From assembly GCA_022841705.1 (NCBI GenBank), contig JALHQZ010000005.1, positions 200,280 to 264,279 on the forward strand: a DNA stretch of 64,000 nucleotides, read 5' to 3'. Shown in pieces: positions 1 through 8,197 of the stretch. A model generated the notes under the pieces. The model had not been told where the DNA came from. It saw nothing but the letters and a program-made list of their open reading frames with translations, and made no database searches. A program made the translations under genes and the position numbers. Source of the DNA: Pirellulales bacterium. Lineage in GTDB: Bacteria > Planctomycetota > Planctomycetia > Pirellulales > Lacipirellulaceae. Within the stretch, counting starts at the first letter, position 1. Each line of letters begins with the position of its first letter.

Positions 1-2
1 CC

Positions 3-761
3 CTCGCCATCGCGCCGTATTTTGGCGAAGTGCCGAACGTTGGTCCGGAAGCTGACGCGTGGAAGAACGCCACTTGGCCGCAGCGGATAGGGTTTGTGGA
101 AGAGTCGCTGCAGGAATCGTTCACCTGGATGGATAATTACGCCACGTTGCTGGCGGACAACCCAGCGTACAGCAACTTAAAACTCTTCGCGTACGAAGCG
201 GGCCAGCACTTTGTGGGCGCCGGCAATACATTGAGCGACAACACGCTCGCCGCAGTGCTGACCGAGCTCAACCGCCGGCCGGAGATGCGCGGGTTTTACC
301 AGCGCTACTTGCAGCATTGGGCTTCCGTCGGGGGCGATGACCTGATGATCTTCTCTTCGCTGGGTGAGTTCACCAAGTACGGCAGTTGGGGGCATTTGGA
401 GTACGAAGGCCAACCCCTTTCGACGGCGCCCAAACTGCTGGGTGTGCTCGACTACCTGGCCGCCTCTTCTCGCGCGGGCGATTACAATGGCGACGGCGCG
501 GTGAATCTGTTGGACTATTACGCGTGGCGCGCCGCGTTCGGCACAACGAACCCCGCCTCAGACGGCAACCGCAACGGCTCCGTCGATGCCGGTGACTACG
601 CCCGCTGGCGGGATAACTTGCCGCCGAATCTTGTGGGGGTGGAGCTTCCGGCGACGCCGGTGCCTGAACCTGCGGCGGTGGTGCTGCTGGTTGGGCTGAT
701 GCTAATGCTCTGTCACAGTCGAAAATTCGGATGCCACTGGCGTGCCGCCAGTGGAATTTAG
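3..761 (+). CDS. Secreted dockerin / PEP-CTERM protein, 5' end outside window
   Basis: The reading frame is open to the left edge, so the true start lies upstream; a GTG at 30 is only an internal codon candidate. The visible C-terminal half has an unassigned alpha-helical region (roughly the first 150 residues), then two dockerin-type-I-like calcium repeats (GDYNGDGAVNLLDYYAWR and SDGNRNGSVDAGDYARWR), then a VPEP motif, a hydrophobic stretch and a short basic tail, the PEP-CTERM sorting signal. Proteins of this layout in planctomycetes are exported and probably surface- or matrix-associated; the catalytic or binding part is not visible. The last residues (GCHWRAASGI) are encoded by an intergenic palindrome. 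The stop overlaps the stop of the convergent gene by 4 bp. Confidence 0.8.
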   Translation, partial: LAIAPYFGEVPNVGPEADAWKNATWPQRIGFVEESLQESFTWMDNYATLLADNPAYSNLKLFAYEAGQHFVGAGNTLSDNTLAAVLTELNRRPEMRGFYQRYLQHWASVGGDDLMIFSSLGEFTKYGSWGHLEYEGQPLSTAPKLLGVLDYLAASSRAGDYNGDGAVNLLDYYAWRAAFGTTNPASDGNRNGSVDAGDYARWRDNLPPNLVGVELPATPVPEPAAVVLLVGLMLMLCHSRKFGCHWRAASGI

Positions 762-802
762 GGTGAGGTTTGTATCACTTCCCACTGGCGGCATGCCAGT
801 GG
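734..802. repeat. Pair of inverted 21-bp palindromic repeats between convergent genes
   Basis: Positions 734-754 form a hairpin with 9-bp arms CCACTGGCG / CGCCAGTGG and a 3-nt loop. Positions 782-802 carry arms CCACTGGC / GCCAGTGG. Read on the minus strand, the second copy differs from the first at one base of 21. The copies lie in inverted orientation around the touching 3' ends of two PEP-CTERM genes and could act as a bidirectional terminator or mRNA 3'-end stabiliser. They look like members of a dispersed repeat family; that part is inference. Confidence 0.7.
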
Positions 803-2506
803 CGCCCGAATGATTTGCAAGAGCACGAGTCCCACCAGAAGCGCTCCGGCGCTCGGTTCTGGTACCGCGCTCCCCGCGGCTGCGATTGCACCGAAGTTGT
901 TCCGCCAGATGAGTTCATCTGCCGAATTGACAACGAAGTCGCCGTTGCCATCGGCGGCCAGCAGGTTGCCAATGGCGCCTACCGAATCACGCCAGACCGT
1001 GTAGTCCGCCGCATCGACCATGCCGTTCTGGTTGTAATCGCCGGCGAGGTTCGAGACGGGCGTCACTAGCACTTCAAACATCAGCCCCGACGCCCCGCTC
1101 ACCGCACCCGGCACGCCGCGCACGTGCGGCGCGTTGGCGAAGAGCCCGCCGAACACGTAGCCGATGGTGGTGGGGGTAGTGATCGAATCGAGATTCAAAA
1201 TCCCTTCGTGAAGTTCGGTGATGCCGGGAGCGGGGAAAAACTCCGCGTTGGCGCCGAAGCGGAGCCGCATGTTCGTGTTGTCGAGGATCACGGGAAACTC
1301 GCCCACCAAACTTTGCTGGTACTGGCCGCTGGCGTCGATGGTGACGGCGGTGATGTCGTTCGTAAAGGGAAACGCATTGTCGGTGACAAACGTGTTGGTG
1401 GCCGCGTTATAGTACTGCAGCGTGATGCCCCCCAAGAGCAGCTCGTGCATCACCCCCTTCGAAGGTGAGTACAGCCCTACCTTGGCCGAATGGTAGTTGT
1501 TCATAGCTTGCTTGAACGTGCCGGGCGCGTTGGGGTCGGCCATGGTCGGCTGGCCGCTGGAGTCAATCTCCACCGGCACGGTCCAGGCGCCATCGGTCAG
1601 CGTGAAGACGCCGGAGAGGGCCACCAGTTCTACATCGGCCCCCCCGCTGCCATCTGGCTTGAGGACCGGGAACACGTTCAGATCGCGGCGGCGATAGTCG
1701 GGGTTCACCGGCGTGGTGGTGAGGTTGGCGATCGAGAGTGTCACTCCATCATCGACAATGTTGAAGCTCCGCACGTTCTGCGCATAAGTTCCGTTCCGAC
1801 CGGGCGTGTAGCCGCCGGCGAAATCGTGGCCGAACACTTGGTGGAAGCGGCCATCGATCTCGTACATCGCCCCGCCGGTGATGGCGAAGGTTTCCCCGGT
1901 GAGCTGGCGCAGGTGCTGCGCGGCTGTGCCGGTTCCATTCACCACCCAATCCACGAGCCCCGGCAAGTCAATCGCCGAAAGCGTGCTGAAGGTGTCGAAA
2001 CCACCCGTCGGCGTCGTGGCGCCATAGCCGCCAGTCAGGTAGAGCCGATTGCCAAGCTGCGTGAACTGATTGTTGGTGGGCGTAAGCGACGCCATTTGCG
2101 CAGAAGTCAGCCCCGACGAAGCCAGATTCGACAGCGACCGCGACCAAGTTTGCTTGGTGACCGGGTCGATCACCCACACGTCCCGATTCTGAAAGGCGAC
2201 CGGAAAGTTAGCCGCGGCAGAGGTCTCAAATCCATGCAGCCCATTGGTGCGGCCGGACATCAGCACCCACTTGCCGTTGTACTCGGCCGCCGCGTACGAC
2301 TGCAGCGAGGGGAGCGTGGCCGAGCCGAAATCGTACTCGCGCAGCTCCACCCGGTACGGCAAACGCGAACCCGAGACGACCGGTGTGACGGAGTCCGTTT
2401 GGTTAGCGGCGTGCAGGGCGCTTGCGAAGCCGCAGAGCAGCGCCCCCACGAGCGCTGAATACCATGTTACAGCTCGAAGAAGCTGCTTGAAATGATGCCT
2501 CATCAT
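758..2506 (-). CDS. Secreted kelch-like beta-propeller protein with dockerin and PEP-CTERM
   Basis: The ORF extends to 2533, but the tandem ATG at 2506/2503 is chosen because it leads straight into a signal peptide (basic MMRHHFKQLLR, hydrophobic core, Ala-X-Ala near LHA-AN). The middle of the protein has repeated beta-strand blocks of the type W..M.GR.....N.VWV.DP and RLYLTGGYG, resembling kelch / galactose-oxidase propellers. It ends with two dockerin-like repeats (GDYNQNGMVDAADYTVWR, DGNGDFVVNSADELIWR) and a VPEP anchor. The family function is unknown; export and surface sorting are likely. The last 15 or so residues are encoded by a palindromic repeat, as in its convergent neighbour. Confidence 0.8.
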   Translation of the reverse strand: MMRHHFKQLLRAVTWYSALVGALLCGFASALHAANQTDSVTPVVSGSRLPYRVELREYDFGSATLPSLQSYAAAEYNGKWVLMSGRTNGLHGFETSAAANFPVAFQNRDVWVIDPVTKQTWSRSLSNLASSGLTSAQMASLTPTNNQFTQLGNRLYLTGGYGATTPTGGFDTFSTLSAIDLPGLVDWVVNGTGTAAQHLRQLTGETFAITGGAMYEIDGRFHQVFGHDFAGGYTPGRNGTYAQNVRSFNIVDDGVTLSIANLTTTPVNPDYRRRDLNVFPVLKPDGSGGADVELVALSGVFTLTDGAWTVPVEIDSSGQPTMADPNAPGTFKQAMNNYHSAKVGLYSPSKGVMHELLLGGITLQYYNAATNTFVTDNAFPFTNDITAVTIDASGQYQQSLVGEFPVILDNTNMRLRFGANAEFFPAPGITELHEGILNLDSITTPTTIGYVFGGLFANAPHVRGVPGAVSGASGLMFEVLVTPVSNLAGDYNQNGMVDAADYTVWRDSVGAIGNLLAADGNGDFVVNSADELIWRNNFGAIAAAGSAVPEPSAGALLVGLVLLQIIRAPLACRQWEVIQTSP

Positions 2507-2729
2507 CGAATCCCGTTCGCTGGTGGCCCGCATTGCGGGTCGTCGTTATCGGATCTCCGCAACTGGATTGGTGGCGAACACGCTCCGTGGAGAAACCAAG
2601 TCCTCTTAGTATAGCCAAAACTGCTAAACCCGCCCGCGATTCACCCGGATTTGCTATACTACGGCGGTAACGCGGCTCACGGCCGCACATCGCGGGCCCG
2701 ATCGGGTCCGTCTCACGAGGAGATTTCAT

Positions 2730-3227
2730 ATGGCGACTCTGGTTGTGATTGGCTATGAAAGCGAACTGAAGGCCGAAGAGGTGCGGATTGCGCTCCTCAA
2801 AATGCAAAAGGATTACCTGATTGACTTGGCCGATGCGGTGGTCGCCGTCCGGGAGCCGAACGGCAAAGTAAAGCTGCGGCAAATTGTGAACATGACCGCG
2901 GCCGGCGCCGCAAGCGGCGGCTTTTGGGGCGCTTTAGTTGGCATCCTGTTTCTCAACCCGCTATTTGGCTTTGCCCTGGGCGCGAGCGCCGGGGCGCTGT
3001 CCGGCGCGCTGACCGACATCGGCATCGACGACGCGATGATGAAGAAGCTGGCCGAGACGCTCACGCCTGGTTCCGCCGCACTGTGCGTGCTGATTCGTTC
3101 GATGACCGACGACAAAGTGCTGGAAGAAATCAAGCCGTTCGGCGGGACCGTTATTAAGACCAGCCTCTGCCACGAGAACGAAACGAAGCTCCGCGAAGCG
3201 CTGGAAGCGGCGCACAAGTCGGCGTAG
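2730..3227 (+). CDS. DUF1269 family membrane-associated protein
   Basis: This 165-residue protein starts MATLVVIGYESELKAEEV and contains a glycine/alanine-rich hydrophobic hairpin (about residues 55-95, AAGAASGGFWGALVGILFLNP... GASAGALSGAL) flanked by alpha/beta segments, the hallmark of DUF1269. The N-terminal part probably makes a small alpha/beta domain and the hairpin may insert into a membrane. The cellular role is not established. A strong ribosome binding site GAGGAG (2717-2722) fixes the ATG at 2730. The gene is monocistronic, followed by a clear hairpin shared with the convergent ThrE-type gene. Confidence 0.85.
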   Translation: MATLVVIGYESELKAEEVRIALLKMQKDYLIDLADAVVAVREPNGKVKLRQIVNMTAAGAASGGFWGALVGILFLNPLFGFALGASAGALSGALTDIGIDDAMMKKLAETLTPGSAALCVLIRSMTDDKVLEEIKPFGGTVIKTSLCHENETKLREALEAAHKSA

Positions 3228-3238
3228 TCATGACTTCA

Positions 3239-3270
3239 TCAGCCGCCGAAGGCTAGAGCTCGGCGGCTGA
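3239..3270. terminator. Bidirectional hairpin terminator
   Basis: Perfect 11-bp inverted repeat TCAGCCGCCGA / TCGGCGGCTGA with a 10-nt loop, placed between two convergent stop codons (3227 and 3271). No long T-run follows on either side, so it may need Rho or act as a 3'-end stabiliser. Confidence 0.75.
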
Positions 3271-4515
3271 TTATGTTGCGCGCTCGAACTTGGCGCCCAA
3301 CCACTTCGAGAGCGATTCGCCCACCAGCGTGCCGAGCGCGATGGCGGTGAACGCCAGCACCACCGTGATGATGCCATCGAGCCCGGCGGAACCGCTCAGC
3401 AGTCGCTTCACGCTGGAGAGCCCCAAGGCGCCCGGGACCAGCAGCCAGAAGCTCGGCAAGAACGTGACCATCGATGGGGGTCCCCGGAAGCGGTACTGAA
3501 TTAGGTTCCCCAGCGGCGTGGCAGCCAACATGCCGAAAAAACCACTGATCTCTGAACCGACAAAGATTGCCGCAATCGACTGGGCCGTGAACGCCACCAG
3601 CAGCACGAGCAGCAGCCATCCCAGAGAACCGCGCGGCGCGGAGTAGTGCATCGACACGCCCGCGCCGAACAGCAGCACCCCCGCGGCCGATTTCCACAGC
3701 GGGATCGCCTGCTCCTGTGAACCATCGAGTAGGTTCTCTACTTTGTAACCTACCAAGAGCGCGCCCGCCACTAAGCCAAATGCCAGCAGCAGCAGTTGCA
3801 CAATGCCTGTGCTGAGTCGGCTGGAACCGCTGACCATATCGCCGTAGGTCAATTCAACCAACCCGAACGCGAGCATCGCCCCCGGCAGAAACGTCACCAG
3901 CGGCGGCACGAGCGCATACCGCGGTTCCACGGGCAAACCGTACTTCACCGCCAGAAAGACCAGCGCCGAAATCAGCCCCGCGGCGACCACTGAGAGCGGC
4001 GCCGCGAGAATTGGTTGATCGCGGTTGATCACCTTCAGTACGCCGACAATGATTCCCAGGACGGCGGCGGCCGCGATGTTCGCCTGCGTTGGCATCAGCA
4101 CGATCGCCAGCCCCATGGTCAGCAGTGCGTGACCGATTACCACCCCCACAGCGCCGAATCGAGAGACCATCCCAAAAATCTCATCGAGCTGTTCGAGTCC
4201 CTCCTTCGGCCCGATGCTTCCGCGCTGCGCTGCTTCGCCCAACTGATAAACGGCGGCGACTTGATCGAGCCGCACGCGCCGCGTGGCGCCTTCGGAGAGC
4301 GTCACGTGTTCCTGGGTTCCGTCGTGAACGGAAATAAATATGGCGGTGGGGAACGTCACCACCCGCACGCGGCGCAATCCGCGGGCGGTGGCGACGCGTT
4401 GCAGATACAATTCCACCACGGCAGTTTGCTCGCCGCACGACAGATAGGCCTGCCCCAGCCGCAGCAGAAATTGCAGCAAGGGGCCGGTCGAAATCGGTGC
4501 GTTTTCGCTGGACAT
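3271..4515 (-). CDS. Threonine/serine exporter family protein (ThrE type)
   Basis: The product is about 414 residues if the ATG at 4515 (MSSENAPISTGPLLQFLLRL) is used; an ATG at 4560 is an alternative and the open frame runs further up to 4803. The first ~140 residues match the soluble N-terminal part of the ThrE family (QAYLSCGEQTAVVELYLQRVA, TFPTAIFISVHDG). The rest has about ten hydrophobic helices in two five-helix sets, matching the fused DUF1212 plus ThrE-2 architecture. Family members export threonine and serine through the inner membrane. It is divergent from the MFS gene starting at 4739. No strong ribosome binding site favours either start. Confidence 0.85.
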   Translation of the reverse strand: MSSENAPISTGPLLQFLLRLGQAYLSCGEQTAVVELYLQRVATARGLRRVRVVTFPTAIFISVHDGTQEHVTLSEGATRRVRLDQVAAVYQLGEAAQRGSIGPKEGLEQLDEIFGMVSRFGAVGVVIGHALLTMGLAIVLMPTQANIAAAAVLGIIVGVLKVINRDQPILAAPLSVVAAGLISALVFLAVKYGLPVEPRYALVPPLVTFLPGAMLAFGLVELTYGDMVSGSSRLSTGIVQLLLLAFGLVAGALLVGYKVENLLDGSQEQAIPLWKSAAGVLLFGAGVSMHYSAPRGSLGWLLLVLLVAFTAQSIAAIFVGSEISGFFGMLAATPLGNLIQYRFRGPPSMVTFLPSFWLLVPGALGLSSVKRLLSGSAGLDGIITVVLAFTAIALGTLVGESLSKWLGAKFERAT

Positions 4516-4738
4516 TGACTCGTAGAGTAGAGGTGCGGCCGCGACTGCCGGAGCTCGCATCTTGATCGGCGGCGGGGCTCTCTGCAACCTCACTTCTGCA
4601 GAAACGAAAGCTAATCGGGCGAAGTCGGGCAAAATCCGCCCCTCATTCGGACACATGATACGCGAAGTATCGACAGTGGCCGTCGGCAACCGTACAACGG
4701 GAACTTGCTCCGCTCCCCTTCGATCTTCGCTGATCATC

Positions 4739-5971
4739 ATGGCCGCGTACGATCCCCCCCCTCCGCCGTTGCGAACCGCTTGGCTGGTCGTTCTGCTGCT
4801 CATGCCAGTGGCATTTTTGAATTATCTCGATCGGCAGATGCTGGCGTCGATGAAGTTCTCGGTCATGGCGGATATCCCCTCTATCGGTAGCGAACAGAAC
4901 TGGGGGTATATGCTGGGGCAGTTCAAGTGGATCTACGCGCTCTGCAGTCCCTTGGGCGGGTACTTGGCCGATCGCTTCAGCCGCCGGCTATGCATCTGCG
5001 CAAGTCTCTTCGTGTGGTCCGCCGTCACGTGGTGGACGGGGCAGACGACCACCTACAGCGAACTGCTTACCGCGCGGTCGCTGATGGGGCTGAGCGAATC
5101 GATCTACATTCCGGCAGCGCTCGCGCTGATTGCCGACTATCACTTGGGCTCCACCCGCTCGCGCGCGATTAGCCTGCACGCGCTGGCGATTTATCTGGGC
5201 GTGATTGCGGGCGGCTTTGGCGGGCATGTGGCGGAAGCGCCGAATCTCGGCTGGCGCTGGGCATTCGCGGTCAGCGGTTACGCCGGCATGCTGTACGCGA
5301 TTCCGCTCGTGCTGCTGCTCAAAGATTGGCGGCCCCAGGGCCCGCAAGAACGTCAAGCAAGCGGTTCGCCCCTCAACACACTCAGCGCGCTCGTCACCAA
5401 TGTGTCGTTCCTGCTATTGGTCGGCTACTTCACGCTGCCCGCCTTGGCTGGATGGGTCGTGCGCGATTGGATGCCGGCGATCCTGAAAGAGCAGTTTGGC
5501 ATTGGCCAAGGGACCGCCGGCGTCGCAGCGACGCTGTATTGGCAAAGCGCCGCCATCGTTGGCGCACTTGTCGGCGGGTGGCTTGCCGACTATTGGATGA
5601 ACTTCAATCACCGTGGACGCATCTACGTGAGCGCCCTCGGCATGGCATGCATCGCTCCCGCAATCTTCGGCGTGGGCCAAGCGAGCACACTCGGCATGGC
5701 GATCGCGTTCCTCATTCTCTTCGGCATCGGCTGGGGCTTCTTCGATGGCAACAACATGCCGATTCTCTCGCAAATCGTCGCGCCGGCACACCGCGCAACG
5801 GGTTATGGAATTATGAACTGCGTGAGCATCAGTTGCGGCGGGCTTGCCGACTGGGGATTCGGAATCCTGCGCGACCGCAACGTCCCGCTCAGCGTGAGTT
5901 TCGGCGTTTTTGCGGGGTTGGCGATCTTGTCGATCGGGCTGGTGCTGCTGATCCGCCCGCGCACTGAGTAA
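4739..5971 (+). CDS. MFS transporter, ACS/hexuronate-like
   Basis: The frame is open from 4562, but the first 59 codons lack protein character and lie in the promoter region of the divergent gene, so ATG 4739 (MAAYDPPPPPLRTAWLVV) is preferred, giving 410 residues. Twelve hydrophobic helices are visible. Early motifs FLNYLDRQMLASM and GGYLADRFSRRL match the anion:cation symporter branch of the MFS, whose members carry organic acids or sugar acids. The substrate cannot be read from sequence. There is no obvious Shine-Dalgarno box at 4739. Confidence 0.8.
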   Translation: MAAYDPPPPPLRTAWLVVLLLMPVAFLNYLDRQMLASMKFSVMADIPSIGSEQNWGYMLGQFKWIYALCSPLGGYLADRFSRRLCICASLFVWSAVTWWTGQTTTYSELLTARSLMGLSESIYIPAALALIADYHLGSTRSRAISLHALAIYLGVIAGGFGGHVAEAPNLGWRWAFAVSGYAGMLYAIPLVLLLKDWRPQGPQERQASGSPLNTLSALVTNVSFLLLVGYFTLPALAGWVVRDWMPAILKEQFGIGQGTAGVAATLYWQSAAIVGALVGGWLADYWMNFNHRGRIYVSALGMACIAPAIFGVGQASTLGMAIAFLILFGIGWGFFDGNNMPILSQIVAPAHRATGYGIMNCVSISCGGLADWGFGILRDRNVPLSVSFGVFAGLAILSIGLVLLIRPRTE

Positions 5972-6177
5972 CCGCCCGTTCTCGTGGTTTGTCACAGACG
6001 AAAAAGTCGTTGCGAGAACTCACTTAACGTACAACGCCTCTGTCGCCCGTTTTTTGACAAAATCTTAACACGCCGGCGTGCGATCTTGACGCCCGTTTAA
6101 TACCCCCCTCGCGATAATTCCAGTAGCGAACAACCGCCGCACGTGTGCACCGGATCGCTATTAAGGAAGGAGTCGCG
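5972..6177 (+). promoter_or_regulatory. Leader / promoter region of the kdp operon
   Basis: This 206-bp gap carries AT-rich stretches (TTTTTTGACAAAATCTTAAC near 6050-6068; GATAAT at 6113-6118) that could hold the KdpE-responsive promoter, and an imperfect hairpin GTTCTCG...CGAGAAC near 5979-6020 that could end the MFS transcript. A strong ribosome binding site (AAGGAAGGAG) precedes 6178. No -35/-10 pair with ideal spacing was found, so the exact promoter is not assigned. Confidence 0.4.
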
Positions 6178-6276
6178 ATGAACGATATTCTCTTACTTGG
6201 AACCGTAGGACTTTTGGCCGCGGCGTCGTATTTCCTGATTGCCGCTTGCGCGCGACTGATGGGAGGCCAGCTATGA
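6178..6276 (+). CDS. 32-residue membrane micro-protein at head of kdp operon
   Basis: ATG at 6178 is preceded by AAGGAAGGAG, the best ribosome binding site in the operon. The 32-residue product (MNDILLLGTVGLLAAASYFL..) is one transmembrane helix followed by a short polar tail with CARL. Its stop TGA overlaps the ATG of kdpF (ATGA), so translation is probably coupled. Similar tiny ORFs with a hydrophobic helix and a terminal C-x-R/E-R-L-like tail precede kdpF in other phyla, from memory of such operons. A role in assembly or regulation of the Kdp complex is inference. Confidence 0.75.
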   Translation: MNDILLLGTVGLLAAASYFLIAACARLMGGQL

Positions 6277-6365
6277 CCGGGATGTCTGTGGTCTCGCTCG
6301 CGATTGTGGGCGGACTGACGATTTATCTCACGATTGCCCTCTTGTGGCCGGAGTGGTTCGAATGA
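6273..6365 (+). CDS. kdpF: Potassium-transporting ATPase subunit F
   Basis: A 30-residue single-helix peptide ending TIALLWPEWFE, the typical KdpF C-terminus (ALLxPExF). It overlaps the upstream micro-ORF by 4 bp and kdpA by 4 bp (both ATGA). KdpF stabilises the KdpABC complex in the inner membrane. Length matches the family (about 29 residues). Confidence 0.88.
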   Translation: MTGMSVVSLAIVGGLTIYLTIALLWPEWFE

Positions 6366-8134
6366 CCGCCAATTCGTTAATTCAGTTAAGTTTATATCTG
6401 GCCGTGTTGCTCGCCCTCGCGAAACCGCTGGGGGTGTTCATTGCGCGCGTGCTTGAAGGACCTGCGAGCGGTGGTGGTCCGCGCATCGGTCTCCTCGAGC
6501 GCGGCATCTATCAACTCGCAGGCATTACGCCGGATCGAGAAATGAGCTGGCGCGAATACGCCGGCGCCGTGATGGCGCTGAATCTACTCGGCATCCTCGC
6601 GGTTTACGCCATTTTGCGATTGCAAGGGACCTTGCCGCTCAACCCCCAGGGACTTGCGGGCGCTCCGCCAGACCTTGCGTTCAACACCGCAATTAGCTTC
6701 GCCAGCAATACCAATTGGCAAAGCTACGGCGGCGAAACAACGCTCAGCTACTTGTCGCAAATGTTGGCGCTCACGGTGCAGAACTTTCTGTCGGCCGCCA
6801 CGGGCATCGGCGTGTTGGCGGCGCTCGTGCGCGGGATCGTGCGTAAGACATCCACCACCCTCGGCAATTTTTGGGTCGATGCCGTACGGATCACGCTCTA
6901 CGTGCTGCTGCCGCTATCGATTCTCCTCGCCGTGCTGCTCGTCTCGCAGGGCGTGATCCAGAACTTTCGCGCTTACGAAACGGTGCAGCTCGTCGAACCG
7001 CTGACCGACGCTGATGGCCAACCGGTCACGACCCAAACACTGGCGATGGGTCCTGTCGCGTCGCAACTGGCGATTAAGCAGCTCGGCACCAACGGCGGCG
7101 GTTTTTTTAACGTGAACTCCGCGCATCCGTTTGAGAATCCCACACCGCTGTCGAACTTCCTCGAGCTGCTGGCGATTCTGCTCATCCCCGCGGCGCTGTG
7201 TCACACCTTCGGCGTCATGGTGAAAGACGCGCGGCAAGGGTGGGCGCTGCTCGCGGCGATGGTGGTGATCTTTGTCCCCTTGGCCATCGCAACCATTGTT
7301 GCAGAACAGCAAGGCGTGCCGCAGGTGGCTGCAATGGGAGTGGACGCTGCACCGAGTGCGGCGCAAGCGGGTGGCAACATGGAAGGCAAAGAAGTGCGCT
7401 TCGGCATTGTGAACTCCGCGCTCTGGGCCACGGCGACCACCGCCGCTTCGAACGGCAGCGTCAACTCGATGCATGACTCGTTCACGCCTTTGGGCGGCCT
7501 GATTCCCATGTGGCTCATGCAGCTTGGTGAAGTCATCTTCGGCGGCGTTGGCAGCGGACTCTACGGCATGCTGATGTTCGCCATCGTGGCGGTCTTCATT
7601 GCCGGGCTGATGGTGGGCCGCACGCCCGAATACCTCGGCAAGAAGATTGAAGCGTTTGAAATGAAAATGGCGTCGATCGTGATTCTCATTCCGCCGCTGC
7701 TGGTGCTGATCGGCACGGCGCTCGCCGTCGCGGGACCGGGGCTCACGTACGTCGCTGGCGAGGAGACAAAAGGCAACCTCAACAATCCGGGCGCTCACGG
7801 GTTCTCGGAAGTGCTCTATGCGTTTTCCTCTGCCGGCAACAACAACGGCAGCGCGTTTGCGGGGCTCACCGCCAACGAGCCCTTTTACAACATCGCGCTG
7901 GGGCTCGCGATGTTCGCGGCCCGCTACTGGCTGATTATTCCGGTGCTGGCCATCGCAGGCTCGCTGGCTCGCAAGAAATACTCACCCCCCAGTGCTGGCA
8001 CGCTTCCCACGCACCAACCGCTCTTCGTGGTGATGCTGGTAAGCACCGTGCTGCTGGTCGGCGCGCTCACATTCGTGCCGGCGCTCGCCTTGGGGCCAAT
8101 CGCCGAACACCTGCAAATGATTGCTCCAAAGTAG
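6362..8134 (+). CDS. kdpA: Potassium-transporting ATPase subunit A
   Basis: The 590-residue product is the K+-binding and translocating channel-like subunit of the KdpFABC P-type ATPase. ATG 6362 overlaps the kdpF stop. Conserved selectivity-filter-like segments are present: FNTAISFASNTNWQSYGGE, LGTNGGGFFNVNSAHPFENP, and FSSAGNNNGSAFAGLTANEP, plus about ten membrane helices. Length agrees with the usual 555-600. Expressed with kdpB and kdpC under potassium limitation, presumably through KdpDE encoded downstream. Confidence 0.97.
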   Translation: MTANSLIQLSLYLAVLLALAKPLGVFIARVLEGPASGGGPRIGLLERGIYQLAGITPDREMSWREYAGAVMALNLLGILAVYAILRLQGTLPLNPQGLAGAPPDLAFNTAISFASNTNWQSYGGETTLSYLSQMLALTVQNFLSAATGIGVLAALVRGIVRKTSTTLGNFWVDAVRITLYVLLPLSILLAVLLVSQGVIQNFRAYETVQLVEPLTDADGQPVTTQTLAMGPVASQLAIKQLGTNGGGFFNVNSAHPFENPTPLSNFLELLAILLIPAALCHTFGVMVKDARQGWALLAAMVVIFVPLAIATIVAEQQGVPQVAAMGVDAAPSAAQAGGNMEGKEVRFGIVNSALWATATTAASNGSVNSMHDSFTPLGGLIPMWLMQLGEVIFGGVGSGLYGMLMFAIVAVFIAGLMVGRTPEYLGKKIEAFEMKMASIVILIPPLLVLIGTALAVAGPGLTYVAGEETKGNLNNPGAHGFSEVLYAFSSAGNNNGSAFAGLTANEPFYNIALGLAMFAARYWLIIPVLAIAGSLARKKYSPPSAGTLPTHQPLFVVMLVSTVLLVGALTFVPALALGPIAEHLQMIAPK

Positions 8135-8197
8135 TGTGACCTTCACACATCCATCTCGCATCGCTCATTTGGTCGCCAATATTTTCGCAATACTCCG

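Noticed and set aside
1490..2458. 322-codon plus-strand ORF antisense to the kelch-like PEP-CTERM gene
   Set aside because: Arg/His/Gly-rich shadow frame typical of high-GC antisense; the minus strand has clear signal peptide, dockerin and PEP-CTERM.
5972..6177. Riboswitch (c-di-AMP ydaO or K+ type) before kdp
   Set aside because: Neither the conserved core words nor the multi-helix layout of those riboswitches is visible in the 206-bp leader.
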